NCBI GenBank assembly: GCA_035948415.1
Contig: DASZJD010000123.1
Coordinates: 1 to 64,000, forward strand
Origin: Acidimicrobiia bacterium
Lineage (GTDB): Bacteria > Actinomycetota > Acidimicrobiia > IMCC26256 > PALSA-555
Length of the DNA: 64,000 bases
Direction: 5' to 3'
Below the pieces are notes generated by a model that was given only the letters and a program-made list of their open reading frames with translations, had not been told where the DNA came from and did no database searches. The translations under genes and the position numbers were made by a program. The first letter of the stretch is position 1. Each line of letters begins with the position of its first letter. This document shows, one piece after another, positions 49,789-58,265 of the stretch.

Positions 49789-51150
49789 TCAGCGGCGGAG
49801 CAGCCCCGCGACCTCGAAGGCCAGGTCGAGGGACTGGCGGGCGTTCAGGCGCGGGTCGCAGATCGTCTCGTAGCGCCGCTCGAGGTGCTCGTCGAGCACC
49901 TCCTCGCTGCCGCCGAGGCACTCCGTCACGTTCTCGCCCGTCAGCTCGAGGTGCACCCCGCCCGGGGCCACGTCGGCGGCCTCGCAGGCGGCGAAGAACC
50001 CCCGCAGCTCGCGCAGCACGTCCTCGAAACGGCGGGTCTTGTAGCCGCTGGCGTGCACGAACGTGTTGGCGTGCATGGGGTCGCAGGCCCACAGGACGGG
50101 ATGACGGGCAAGCGAGACGGCGCGGAGGAGCGGCGGCAGGGCCTCGGCGACCCGGTCGGCGCCCATGCGGGCGAAGAGGACGAGCCGTCCGGCCTTCCGC
50201 TGAGGGTTCAGGCGCTCGCAGAGGGCCAGGACCTCGTCCGCGGTGGCGGCGGGGCCGAGCTTCACGCCGACGGGGTTGTGCACGCCGGCGAGGAACTCGA
50301 CGTGGGCCCCGCGCGGCTGACGGGTCCGCTCGCCGATCCACAACAGGTGCGCGGAGCAGTCGTACCAGTCGCTGGTGATGCTGTCCCGACGGGTCAGCGC
50401 CTCCTCGTACTCGAGGAGCAGCGCGTCGTGGGCGGTCCAGAAGTCCACCTGGTGCAGCGCCAGCTCGGCCTCCAAGTCGATTCCGCAGGCGCGCATGAAT
50501 CGCAGGGCCCGGTCGATCTCGCCGGCGAGGGCGTCGTAGCGGCGACCCTCGGGGCTGCTGGCCACGAACTCCTGGTTCCATGCGTGCACGCGCGACAGGT
50601 CGGCGAACCCGCCCTTGGCGAAGGCGCGCACCAGGTTCAGGGTTGCCGCGGCCTGGTGGTAGGCGCGCACAAGCCGGCTCGGGTCGGGTTGGCGGGCCAG
50701 CTCCTCGAAGGCGAAGTCGTTCACCGTGTCGCCTCGGAACGACGGCAGCTCGACCTGGTCTCGCACCTCCGTTGGCGACGAGCGCGGCTTCGCGAACTGG
50801 CCCGCCATCCGGCCGACCTTGATCGTCGGGACGCCGCTGCCGTAGGTGAGCACGACCGACATCTGGAGGATGACGCGGAGCTTGTCGCGGATGGTGTCGG
50901 CCGAGAAGCCCTGGAACGACTCGGCGCAGTCCCCGCCGACGAGCAGGAAGGCCCGGCCGTCCTGCGCCGCTGCAAGGGCGTCGGTCAGCGAGCGCGCCTC
51001 CCCTGCGAAGACCAGCGGCGGGAGGGCGCGCAGCTCGGCGCAGGCCTGCTCGAGCGCGGCGTCGTCGGGCCACGCCGGCTGCTGCGCGGCGACCCGGTCG
51101 CGCCACGCCGAGGGCGACCAGCTCGAATCGAAGAGCTCGGCGGTCGACAT
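49789..51150 (-). CDS. aroG: 3-Deoxy-7-phosphoheptulonate synthase, class II
   Basis: A 453-residue DAHP synthase of the plant/mycobacterial class, first step of the shikimate pathway (phosphoenolpyruvate plus erythrose-4-phosphate). VGGDCAESF supplies the metal Cys; WIGERTRQ, GVKLGP, CDPMHANT and HLELTGENVTEC are active-site motifs. Near-full family length. It starts 4 bases after bpa, so the two form an operon, with kgd 70 bases further on. Confidence 0.94.
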   Translation of the reverse strand: MSTAELFDSSWSPSAWRDRVAAQQPAWPDDAALEQACAELRALPPLVFAGEARSLTDALAAAQDGRAFLLVGGDCAESFQGFSADTIRDKLRVILQMSVVLTYGSGVPTIKVGRMAGQFAKPRSSPTEVRDQVELPSFRGDTVNDFAFEELARQPDPSRLVRAYHQAAATLNLVRAFAKGGFADLSRVHAWNQEFVASSPEGRRYDALAGEIDRALRFMRACGIDLEAELALHQVDFWTAHDALLLEYEEALTRRDSITSDWYDCSAHLLWIGERTRQPRGAHVEFLAGVHNPVGVKLGPAATADEVLALCERLNPQRKAGRLVLFARMGADRVAEALPPLLRAVSLARHPVLWACDPMHANTFVHASGYKTRRFEDVLRELRGFFAACEAADVAPGGVHLELTGENVTECLGGSEEVLDEHLERRYETICDPRLNARQSLDLAFEVAGLLRR

Positions 51151-51154
51151 CGGA

Positions 51155-51670
51155 TCAGAGGTAGCCGCTGCCGGGCTCTGCCGTTCGCAGACCCTGAGCG
51201 GATTCCAGCGCCCGGCGGCGGCGCATCTCGTCGAGCTGCTGCTGGGCCGCGGCCTGCTGGGTGAAGAGGGTGGCCTGGATGCCGTGGAACAGCCCCTCGA
51301 GCCAGCCCACGAGCTGGGCCTGGGCCAGCCGCAGCTCGGACTCCGACGGCGCCTCCGACGTGAACGGCAGGACGACCTCGGCCAGCTCCTTCTGCAGCTC
51401 GGGGGAGAGCACCCCCTCGAGCTCGTGGAGCGACCGCTCGTGGATCTCGCGCAGCCGGCGGCGCCCGGCGTCGTCGAGAGGCGCGCGACGCACCTCGTCG
51501 AGCATCGTCCGCACCATCGACGCGATGCGGATCAGCTTCGTCGGCTGGGTGACCTGCTCGCTGTCGTCACCGCCGGGGCCACCCGCTGGGGACGACGGTG
51601 GTCGCGGCTCGAGGACCTCGGGCTGCACCCGCTCGCGATCGGCGCCGTCGTCGACACTCGGGTTGGTCAC
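51155..51670 (-). CDS. bpa: Bacterial proteasome activator Bpa/PafE
   Basis: A 171-residue ATP-independent proteasome ring protein. An acidic, flexible N-terminus (1-40) precedes a four-helix bundle (about 42-145; IRIASMVRTMLDEVR, LVGWLEGLFHGIQATLF). The last residues GSGYL correspond to the GQYL tail of the mycobacterial protein that opens the 20S gate. Its presence implies a 20S proteasome elsewhere in the genome. GTG start with GGAG upstream and a TATCCT -10 box at 51709-51714. Confidence 0.93.
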   Translation of the reverse strand: MTNPSVDDGADRERVQPEVLEPRPPSSPAGGPGGDDSEQVTQPTKLIRIASMVRTMLDEVRRAPLDDAGRRRLREIHERSLHELEGVLSPELQKELAEVVLPFTSEAPSESELRLAQAQLVGWLEGLFHGIQATLFTQQAAAQQQLDEMRRRRALESAQGLRTAEPGSGYL

Positions 51671-51708
51671 GGGAGGCTCCTGGGTCGGGGCGGGGCCGCG
51701 GACGATCC

Positions 51709-51714
51709 AGGATA
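51709..51714 (-). promoter_or_regulatory. -10 box of bpa operon
   Basis: TATCCT on the minus strand, 38 bases before GTG 51670; leadered. Confidence 0.45.
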
Positions 51715-51766
51715 CGAACCCGGGCGTCCCCGCAAGACATCCGTTTGCCGGGTCAGCGCCCGGCGC

Positions 51767-52567
51767 TCACACGGCCCCGGAGCCGGGTGCCAGCCCCGGC
51801 GGGACGCGGCCGCGCGCCCCCTCGGTCCGGGGGCCCGGTACGTCGCGGAACTCGTACCGCACCGCGTCGCGCCCGGGCTGGCAGACCCAGCAGCGCCCGG
51901 TCTCGCCGCTCGTCACCGCGTGCACGACGGCGTCGGCGATCTGCGCCGGCGGTATGAGGGGGAAGTCGGCCGCGGCGAGCATGGCGCGCGCGTCGTCGGT
52001 CAGGATCGCGGTGTCGGTCATCCCGGGGTTCACGCAGTTTGCCGTGATGCCCTTCGGTGCCAGGGTCGGCGCGATGGAGCGCATGAACCCGACGACGGCG
52101 TGCTTGGTCAGGTCGTAGACCGGGTCGGGCGGGAACGGGATGAGCCCGGCCAAGGACGCGGTGGCGACGATGGCGCCGCCGCCGCCGCCTCGGAGCATCT
52201 CGCGAACCGCGGCTCGAGCCCCGTACACGACCCCGTCGACGTTCACGCGCATGATGCGGCGGTACACGTCGTCCGGGAGCGTCTCGATGTCGGTGTGCCC
52301 GATGGCGATGCCCGCATTGAGGTACGCGACATCCAGGCCGCCGAGCTCGCCGACGCAGTGCGCGAACGCACCGTCGACCTGACCGGCGTCGCCGACGTCG
52401 GCCACGTGGAACGTCCCGTCGATCCCCGCCGCAACCTCGCGACCACCGTCCTCGTGCTGGTCGACGACGCAGACCCGCATCCCCTCGGCGGCGAAGCGCT
52501 CGGCGGTTGCCCGGCCGATCCCCGACGCGGCGCCGGTGACGAGCGCGACCTTGCCGGCGAGGCTCAC
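51767..52567 (-). CDS. Short-chain dehydrogenase/reductase
   Basis: A 266-residue NAD(P)-dependent classical SDR. Cofactor motif TGAASGIG, NAG in YLNAGIA, catalytic Ser in ATASLAG and YxxxK in YDLTK. Asp at the end of beta strand 2 (VVDQHED) favours NAD over NADP. The last 35 residues form a Pro/Gly-rich tail beyond the usual fold. GTG 52567 was chosen by alignment to the fold; no good ribosome-binding site is seen. Substrate unknown. Confidence 0.88.
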   Translation of the reverse strand: MSLAGKVALVTGAASGIGRATAERFAAEGMRVCVVDQHEDGGREVAAGIDGTFHVADVGDAGQVDGAFAHCVGELGGLDVAYLNAGIAIGHTDIETLPDDVYRRIMRVNVDGVVYGARAAVREMLRGGGGGAIVATASLAGLIPFPPDPVYDLTKHAVVGFMRSIAPTLAPKGITANCVNPGMTDTAILTDDARAMLAAADFPLIPPAQIADAVVHAVTSGETGRCWVCQPGRDAVRYEFRDVPGPRTEGARGRVPPGLAPGSGAV

Positions 52568-52820
52568 CGCCGGGCCGGCCAGCGCCGAACCGAGCCTCCG
52601 GGTGGGGCCAGCACCTCGCCCTCGCTCGCACGCACGAGCAGGGAGTCTGACAGCCCGGAGGACGGCGCGCGCCCCGCTCCGCGCGGGCTCGGCCGCTCCA
52701 CGGGAGTCGGCCGCCTCCCGAAGACCGCGCCCGCGCCACGCCGAGCGCGAGACGGGCTGCGCGCGGTGACCGAACGGACGCGGTCGCATCGCGCTCCGCG
52801 AGCGAACGCGCCGATCTCGT

Positions 52821-52826
52821 TATCGT
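52821..52826 (+). promoter_or_regulatory. -10 box of the hsp20-type gene
   Basis: TATCGT 25 bases before ATG 52852; GAGGAGGAG at 52837-52845 is the ribosome-binding site. No CIRCE or HAIR element was recognised upstream. Confidence 0.5.
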
Positions 52827-52851
52827 TGCCCATCGCGAGGAGGAGACCCCG

Positions 52852-53226
52852 ATGCTGATCCGGTACGACCCGTTCGACGAGTGCGACCGCTTTCTCGCGC
52901 ACGCGCTCGCGCAAGGTGCGGGCCCGCGTCGGATGCCCATCGACGCCATTCGGCGCGGCGACTGCGTCGAGATGAGCTGCGAGCTGCCGGGCGTCGATCC
53001 CGACTCGATCGTCGTCACCGTCGACGACGACGTCCTCGCCATCCGGGCCGAGCGCGTCGTAGCGCCCGAGGCGGGCGACGAGGTGCTCGAGCTCGAGCGA
53101 CCCCAGGGCCTGTTCGGACGGGACGTGGCCTTGAGCCCGATCCTCGACACGTCGCGCGTCGACACCCGCTACGAGCGTGGCGTCCTGCGGATCACGATCC
53201 CGGTCGTCGCGGTCCTCCCCGTCTGA
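52852..53226 (+). CDS. Hsp20/alpha-crystallin small heat-shock protein
   Basis: A 124-residue holdase chaperone. The alpha-crystallin domain runs about 26-118: MSCELPGVDPDSIVVTVDDDVLAIRAE and the closing YERGVLRITIP match the family. The N-terminal arm is short and the C-terminal IxI-type anchor is only a VLPV end, so assembly into large oligomers may be weak. Strong ribosome-binding site. Confidence 0.9.
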   Translation: MLIRYDPFDECDRFLAHALAQGAGPRRMPIDAIRRGDCVEMSCELPGVDPDSIVVTVDDDVLAIRAERVVAPEAGDEVLELERPQGLFGRDVALSPILDTSRVDTRYERGVLRITIPVVAVLPV

Positions 53227-53256
53227 GCCCACGCGGCCCGAGCCCGCGCGCAGGGT

Positions 53257-53685
53257 TCAACGACCTGCGGGCTCGTGGGTGACGAGGTAGTCGTCGAAGT
53301 CGGCCACCTTCTGGGTGTCCTCGTAGACGGTGCCGAACTTGATCTTGCCCCAGGACATCTTGGCGAAGATCACCCCGTGGTTCTCGTAGACGACGCGCCC
53401 CTGCTCGTCGGCGGCGTGGTCGGTGAAGTGCACGCAGAGCGTCGTGTTCCAGGGCGGCCCCTGCACGAGGATCTCGCGCGGTTCGAGCTGCAGGCCCGCG
53501 CGGGCGAAGCGCTCGTACCACGCGCCGATGTCGTCGCGGTTCCGGAAGTCAGCGGCCCACGAGTGCCGGCCGGGGAAGACGAAGTGCCCGTCGTCGGCCC
53601 AGAGGGCCAAGGTGGGGGCCATGTCGCCGGCTCGGGAGCGGGCGGCCACCCGCCGGACCATCGTGCGGACCAACCACCGATACAT
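53257..53685 (-). CDS. SnoaL/NTF2-like protein
   Basis: A 142-residue protein with the NTF2-like cone fold (LALWADDGHFVFPG, DDIGAWYERF). Members are small enzymes or binding proteins, and the active site here is not diagnostic. GAGGAGG precedes the ATG. It diverges from a TetR gene across a palindromic operator, so it is probably the regulated partner. Confidence 0.78.
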   Translation of the reverse strand: MYRWLVRTMVRRVAARSRAGDMAPTLALWADDGHFVFPGRHSWAADFRNRDDIGAWYERFARAGLQLEPREILVQGPPWNTTLCVHFTDHAADEQGRVVYENHGVIFAKMSWGKIKFGTVYEDTQKVADFDDYLVTHEPAGR

Positions 53686-53705
53686 GGCGTGCCTCCTCGG
53701 CTCAC

Positions 53706-53721
53706 TAGATAGATCGCTCTA
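53706..53721. promoter_or_regulatory. TetR-type operator between the SnoaL-like and tetR genes
   Basis: TAGATAGATCGCTCTA: symmetric as TAGA-NN-GATC-NN-TCTA. It resembles the operators of LmrA/YxaF-type TetR proteins, the type encoded next to it, and lies in the -35 region of the tetR promoter. Confidence 0.55.
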
Positions 53722-53735
53722 GCGCCGAGGGTAGC

Positions 53736-53741
53736 TACGAT
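53736..53741 (+). promoter_or_regulatory. -10 box of tetR gene
   Basis: TACGAT 30 bases before ATG 53772, with GCGGAGGGG as ribosome-binding site; 14 bases downstream of the operator. Confidence 0.5.
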
Positions 53742-53771
53742 GGCGGGGTCCGGGCAACGCGGAGGGGCGAG

Positions 53772-54380
53772 ATGGCGGCGAACACCAAGGAGCGGATCCT
53801 GGACGTGACCGCCGAGCTGTTCCGCCAGTACGGCTACACGGGCACGGGACTCAAGCAGATCGTGGCGAACGCCAACGCGCCCTTCGGATCCCTGTACCAC
53901 TTCTTCCCGGGCGGCAAGGAGCAGCTCGGTGCCGAGGTGATCCACCGATCGGGTCGCATGTACTACGAGCTGTTCGAGGCCATCCTCGACGCCGCCCCCG
54001 ACCCGGTCACCGGGGTCAGCGACTTCTTCGCGGGCGCGGCCGAGGTCCTGCGCCAGACCGAGTACGCGGACGCGTGCCCCATCGCCACGGTCGCGCTCGA
54101 GGTCGCGAGCGCGAGCGAGCCGCTACGGGAGGCCACGGCAGCGGTCTTCGAGAGCTGGATCGACGGCGCGGCCGGGCGGCTCGCGGCCGCGGGCGTCCCG
54201 ACCGAAGCCGCACGAGAGCTGGCCGTCCTGGTGATCAACATGCTGGAAGGCGCGTTCGTCCTGAGCCGGTCTATGCGCAGCACCCAGCCGGTCGAGGTCG
54301 CGGGCACGGCCGCCACGGCTGCGGTGCGGGCGGCGCTGCCGTCACGGCGGGCCCGTCCCCGGGCCACCGCCCGCCGGTAG
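53772..54380 (+). CDS. TetR family regulator (LmrA/YxaF-like)
   Basis: A 202-residue regulator. Helix-turn-helix ILDVTAELFRQYGYTGTGLKQI then APFGSLYHFFPGGKEQL (about 8-50). ACPIATVALEVAS matches the CPI motif in the ligand domain of the LmrA/YxaF group. It likely binds the adjacent TAGANNGATCNNTCTA site and represses itself and the SnoaL-like gene. Confidence 0.9.
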   Translation: MAANTKERILDVTAELFRQYGYTGTGLKQIVANANAPFGSLYHFFPGGKEQLGAEVIHRSGRMYYELFEAILDAAPDPVTGVSDFFAGAAEVLRQTEYADACPIATVALEVASASEPLREATAAVFESWIDGAAGRLAAAGVPTEAARELAVLVINMLEGAFVLSRSMRSTQPVEVAGTAATAAVRAALPSRRARPRATARR

Positions 54381-54457
54381 CGGAGGCGCGCCGAGACGGC
54401 GCGCCTCACCGTCGCCGCGACGGCTCCGTGCGTGCCGACCGACACCGGCGCGGTCCA

Positions 54458-54463
54458 TAGGGT
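54458..54463 (+). promoter_or_regulatory. -10 box, leaderless phosphotransferase gene
   Basis: TAGGGT, 8 bases before GTG 54472. Confidence 0.45.
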
Positions 54464-54471
54464 GGGCCCCG

Positions 54472-55281
54472 GTGGCGGCCGCAGGGGATCCACGGCAGAA
54501 GCTGGGCGAGGGTCGCGAGGCGGAGATCTTCGCCTGGGACGGCGGCCGCGCGCTCCGCCTGCTGCGGGACCCGGCCGGGCGACCGCGCCTCGAGCACGAA
54601 GCGACGGCGATGGCCGCCGCGCGCCAGACCGGCGTGTCGGTCCCGCGGGTGCACGAGATCGTCGTTCTCGACGGTCGCCCGGGGATGATCATGGAACGGG
54701 TGGAGGGCACCGACCTGCTCACCGACCTGGCACGGCGCCCGTGGCGGTTCGCGAGGCGGGCCCGCCAGCTCGGCCGCCTCGAGGCCCAGCTGCACGCCGT
54801 CGTCGCACCGGGCGGCCTCCCCGACCTGCGCGCCCTGCTCCGCGAGCGGATCGAGTGGGCGCCGCGCCTGCCGGCCCGGTTGCGGGCATCGGCGCTCGAC
54901 GTGCTGGCCGAGCTCCCCGACGGCGACCACCTCTGCCACGGCGACTTCCACCCCGGCAACGTCATCGTCGGCCGAAGTGGCCTCGTCATCATCGACTGGA
55001 CGAACGTCGCTCACGGCGACCCGATCGGCGACCTGGCCCGAACGATGCTCCTGCTCCGCGTGGCTGAGCGCCCGGCGCTCTCCGCCCTCGCGCGGGCCCT
55101 CGACCGGTTCGGGCGCGGCCAGTTCCGCCGCGCCTGGCTCCGCGCCTACCGACACCACCGCCCGGTCGATCCCCAACGGTTCGAGCGATGGGAGACCGTG
55201 AACGCGGCCGCCCGCCTGGCGGAGGGCCTCCACGAGGAGGTCCCGGTGCTCGTCGAGCTGCTGGAGGCCAGGCTGGCCTGA
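54472..55281 (+). CDS. Aminoglycoside phosphotransferase/choline kinase-like protein
   Basis: A 269-residue protein-kinase-like phosphotransferase. Catalytic loop CHGDFHPGN with Asp158 and Asn163, and metal Asp175 in IIDW. The N-lobe shows LGEGREAEIFAWDGG but its ATP-site Lys is not obvious. Such enzymes phosphorylate antibiotics or small alcohols; the substrate cannot be read from sequence and a resistance role should not be assumed. Confidence 0.85.
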   Translation: MAAAGDPRQKLGEGREAEIFAWDGGRALRLLRDPAGRPRLEHEATAMAAARQTGVSVPRVHEIVVLDGRPGMIMERVEGTDLLTDLARRPWRFARRARQLGRLEAQLHAVVAPGGLPDLRALLRERIEWAPRLPARLRASALDVLAELPDGDHLCHGDFHPGNVIVGRSGLVIIDWTNVAHGDPIGDLARTMLLLRVAERPALSALARALDRFGRGQFRRAWLRAYRHHRPVDPQRFERWETVNAAARLAEGLHEEVPVLVELLEARLA

Positions 55282-55596
55282 CCGCGGCCGAACCGGGTCA
55301 GGGCGCGGACCCGGCCACGTCGACGACGTGCGCGTCCGTGCGAGCGGCCAGGACCCGGCGCGATCGCCGCGCAGGCGCGGAGCGCGTGGGCCCTCGAGCT
55401 GACCGTCCGACGCCAAGTCGCATCGTCGGTGGTGGAGGCGCGCCGCCCCGCCCGAACCGCTCGCCTCGCCGCGACAAGGGTCGCGTCGGAGCGAGGCCCG
55501 GATCTCTCGACCCGACCCACGGAAGCAGGGCGTGTTCGCCTGGCAGCCGCCGGCGTCGTGGGGCAAGGTGTCGGCTCGACTCTTGAGAGGGCAATC
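55282..55596 (+). other. Intergenic stretch, no gene seen
   Basis: 315 bases, very GC-rich, between the phosphotransferase and alcohol dehydrogenase genes. The dehydrogenase frame is open through part of it but shows no homology. No tRNA, repeat or clear -10 box recognised; a ribosome-binding site appears only at the very end. Confidence 0.5.
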
Positions 55597-56793
55597 GTGA
55601 AGGCGCTGGTGTTCCGCCACAATCTCGCTCGCGAGGCGCTCGGGTTCGTCGGCGGCCGCTTCACGCGCCGCGCGTACACGGCCCCCGGATCACCGACCGG
55701 CCTCCGGGACGTCCCTGAGCCCGAGCGGCCTGGAGACGACTGGGTCCTGTGCGACACCATCGTGAGCGGCATCTGCGGATCCGACACGAAGCAGATCTTC
55801 ATGCACGGGGCGCTCGACAACCCGCTGACCGCGCTCCTGTCCTTCCCCCACGTGCTCGGCCATGAGGTCGTCGCCCGACGGCGAGACACGGGTGGGCGCG
55901 TGGTGCTGAACCCGTGGCTCTCCTGCGGGCCCCGGGGGATCGACCCGGTGTGCCCGGCCTGCGCCGACGGCCGGTTTCCGTGGTGCCGCAACTTCGATCG
56001 GGGCGCCCTGCCGGCCGGGCTCCACCTCGGCAACTGCGCGTCGGCCCCAGGCGCGCACGCCGAGCGGTTCTTCGCCCACGAAGGCCAGCTGTTCGACGTG
56101 CCCGACGGCATGGACGACGACACCGCCGTCCTCGCCGACCCGGCGAGCGTCTCACTCCGCACCATCCTCCTGGCGCCGCCGACACCACCGGGTCCGGTTC
56201 TCGTCTACGGCTGCGGGACCCTGGCCGCGGCCGCGGTGGCGCTGCTTCGACATCTCTACCCCGACGTCGAGGTGTGGGTCGTGAGCCGCCCCGGGCCCCG
56301 AGCCGCCCTCGTCGAGCGGATGGGCGCGCACGCCGTCCTGCCGTGCACGCCGGACGAACTCGTCCGCGAGGTCGCGCGCCGCGTCGGCACCGAAACTCGC
56401 GTGCCCTGGAGCAAGAAGCCGTGGCTCCAGGACGGCCCCACGGTCGTCTACGACACCGTCGGCAGCCCCGAGACCGTCGAGACCTCGTTACGCCTGCTCA
56501 CGACCGGCGGCACGCTCGTCGTCAGTGGCGTCGAGACACCGAAACGGTTCGAGTGGACGCCCCTGTACTTCAAGGAGCTGCACGTCGTGGGCTCGAACGC
56601 GTTCGGGATCGAGGACGTTCACGGCGTCAAGCGCCACGCCTTCGAGCACTACTTCCACTTCGTCGGCGCGGGGTTGGACCTCACGCCCATGATCACCCAC
56701 CGCTTCCCGCTCACCGACTGGCGGCGCGCCATCTCGACGATCGCCCGCCGGCGCCGCACCGGGGCGGTCAAGGTCCTGCTCGACCAGGGATAA
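55597..56793 (+). CDS. Zinc-dependent alcohol dehydrogenase family protein
   Basis: A 398-residue medium-chain dehydrogenase. Catalytic zinc ligands Cys60 in GICGSD and His89 with Glu90 in GHE. Structural zinc cysteines Cys110, Cys119, Cys122 and Cys130 are all present. Cofactor site VYGCGTLAAAA replaces the usual GxGxxG third Gly with Leu-Ala. GTG 55597 is supported by GAGAGG 6 bases upstream. Substrate unknown; longer than typical members by an N-terminal insertion before the Cys60 region. Confidence 0.88.
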   Translation: MKALVFRHNLAREALGFVGGRFTRRAYTAPGSPTGLRDVPEPERPGDDWVLCDTIVSGICGSDTKQIFMHGALDNPLTALLSFPHVLGHEVVARRRDTGGRVVLNPWLSCGPRGIDPVCPACADGRFPWCRNFDRGALPAGLHLGNCASAPGAHAERFFAHEGQLFDVPDGMDDDTAVLADPASVSLRTILLAPPTPPGPVLVYGCGTLAAAAVALLRHLYPDVEVWVVSRPGPRAALVERMGAHAVLPCTPDELVREVARRVGTETRVPWSKKPWLQDGPTVVYDTVGSPETVETSLRLLTTGGTLVVSGVETPKRFEWTPLYFKELHVVGSNAFGIEDVHGVKRHAFEHYFHFVGAGLDLTPMITHRFPLTDWRRAISTIARRRRTGAVKVLLDQG

Positions 56794-56801
56794 GCGGGGC
56801 G

Positions 56802-56821
56802 TCGGCCCTCCGCCAGGCCGA
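56802..56821 (+). terminator. Stem-loop after alcohol dehydrogenase gene
   Basis: TCGGCC, 8-base loop, GGCCGA, starting 9 bases after the stop; no T-run. Confidence 0.35.
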
Positions 56822-57063
56822 GCTGGGACCGACGGGGGTCTCCACACGCCCCTCCGTCGGGGGACCAGCCCGAGCGCAGTGGCGGCCTTCTGCCTGCCGG
56901 GTGGGAGTGATCGCGTGCTCGCGGCGAGCGGGCGGTCGCCGGCCCGGGCGCCCGCGGTCCGCGCCGGACTGCGGAGCGACGGGCCCCGGACCACGGCCGC
57001 CTGGCGCTTGGTTCCCGCGTCTGGGCTTCGCGGTCACGGCTCGACCTTGACGCCGGTCTTGGA

Positions 57064-57591
57064 TCAGCCGCGTCTCTTCCCCCAGCTGATCTGTCCCGAG
57101 GCCGTCTCCGTGAAGCGGTTCGTCTGCACGCCGTTCCCGAGCGCGATCCGGTGGATGTCGATGTGCAGCTTCCACTGACCCGTCGAGGCCTCGAACTTGC
57201 CGGTGCCGCCGGTGGCGTCGCAGGTCCAGTCCTCCTGGCCGTCGGGGATGGGCAGGATGCCGGTGCCGATGCACGCCCCGATGAGCGCGTCGCTGCTCGG
57301 ATCGACGATCACCATGCTGGCGTGGACGGCCAGCGCCCTCGGACCCGGAAACTGGAGCCAGCCGGCCACGTGCGTCTTGATCTTCCCGAAGGGCGTCGCC
57401 CGGCCCGTCCAGAGCTCGCGGAGCTCGCCCGTCTGGATGCTGACCCGGTTGGTGCCGGCGCCGGTGTAGCTGAAGTTGCGCAGAGCAGGCGCGCCCTGAG
57501 CGGGAGCGGCAGCGGTCGCAACGCTCACGGCGACCACCACCGCGATGGCAAGAGCAGCCCTCAAGCCGTCAAGTGTCCCGAAACGACGCAT
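57064..57591 (-). CDS. Secreted protein of unknown function
   Basis: A 175-residue protein with a signal peptide (Arg-rich start, hydrophobic core about 12-28, AQGA cleavage region near 32-36). The mature part is probably a beta-rich domain with two Cys residues (about 107 and 125, likely a disulfide). ATG 57591 was preferred because upstream in-frame codons run into the tRNA gene. I recognise no family with certainty. Confidence 0.68.
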   Translation of the reverse strand: MRRFGTLDGLRAALAIAVVVAVSVATAAAPAQGAPALRNFSYTGAGTNRVSIQTGELRELWTGRATPFGKIKTHVAGWLQFPGPRALAVHASMVIVDPSSDALIGACIGTGILPIPDGQEDWTCDATGGTGKFEASTGQWKLHIDIHRIALGNGVQTNRFTETASGQISWGKRRG

Positions 57592-57629
57592 ACGGTGCAA
57601 GAGGACGCAGGCTTGACGGAGACCAGCTG

Positions 57630-57701
57630 CGCCCTCGGCAGGACTCGAACCTGCGCACACGGCTCCGGAGGCCGATGCTCTATCCGCTGAGCTACGAGGG
57701 C
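57630..57701 (-). tRNA. tRNA-Arg (anticodon CCG)
   Basis: 72 bases on the minus strand. Acceptor arms GCCCTCG/CGAGGGC pair perfectly, the D-arm is GCTC/GAGC, the anticodon loop is CTCCGGA and the T-arm is GCAGG-TTCGAGT-CCTGC. Discriminator G; CCA is not encoded. CCG reads the CGG arginine codon, frequent in this GC-rich genome. Confidence 0.95.
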
Positions 57702-57862
57702 CGGGGGTGGAGACTTCTTGGGAGAAAACTCTACGTGCTGCTGCTCGTCGGGGTGCTCTCCGGGACTTGGCGGACCGCGCGCAGCGAAATCGAGCCGGAG
57801 AGTTCGGTCTAGCTAGTTCTGCGCGCGTAGGCCCCCGGGGGGGAGGGCCGGGGCTGGGGGTG

Positions 57863-58264
57863 CTAGGCGGCTAGGTGGTCGGGTTCGCGCTGCTTTTGGT
57901 GTCGGTGGAGGGCGAGGGCGTTGACCATGAGGGCGTAGCCGAGGAGGTTGAGGTGTTGGCGAGTGTGGCCGACGCTGTGGGCACGTCCGATCCAGAGGCT
58001 GTCGTCGATGGCGCGGTTGACGGATTCGGCGTCGAGGCGGCGGGGGTAGAGGCGGGTGAAGTCGGGGTCGCTGGGCGGGATCGGCCGGACGTTTTCGGTG
58101 CGGTTGAACTTGCGGGCTTCATCGTCGGCGTTGGTGTGCATGCGGACGGTGAGCACCCTGCCTCCGAGGTGCTGGGGGAGGCCGTAGTCAAAGGACCGAC
58201 TCGGCGGCCTCATCCACGAATACAGCCTCGCTGCATGACCGCGCCGGGTTTTTAGACACCCCAC
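57863..58264 (-). pseudogene. Transposase-like C-terminal fragment
   Basis: About 110 recognisable residues (RPIPPSDPDFTRLYPRRLD, then IGRAHSVGHTRQHLNLLGYAL) that I recall as the C-terminal half of a DDE transposase-like family spread through actinobacteria. The N-terminal half is missing: homology seems to start near 58190, and the frame before it is unrelated. The family is not assigned to a named IS. It lies next to a terminal-repeat copy, consistent with a decayed insertion. Confidence 0.5.
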
Positions 58265-58265
58265 A
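58254..58265 (+). repeat. Terminal-repeat copy A (partial)
   Basis: AGACACCCCACA, matching the inner 11 bases of the repeat found three more times at 60948, 61023 and 61196. A truncated coding fragment starts at its edge. Confidence 0.5.

Noticed and set aside
47652-50378. Long plus-strand reading frame (908 codons) opposite kgd and aroG
   Set aside because: Antisense shadow of very GC-rich genes; low-complexity Arg/Gly/Val content and no homology, while both minus-strand genes are full length and conserved.
54472-55281. Antibiotic-resistance kinase call for the phosphotransferase
   Set aside because: The catalytic loop only proves the broad fold; many members phosphorylate metabolites and no resistance context is present.
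57573-57812. Plus-strand frame with peptide RQDSNLRTRLRRPM across the tRNA
   Set aside because: Classic false protein produced by translating the complement of a tRNA gene.
57600-58264. tRNA-Arg as attachment site for the mobile region
   Set aside because: The remnants lie on the 5' side of the tRNA, while integrases normally use the 3' end, and no duplicate of the tRNA end was noticed.
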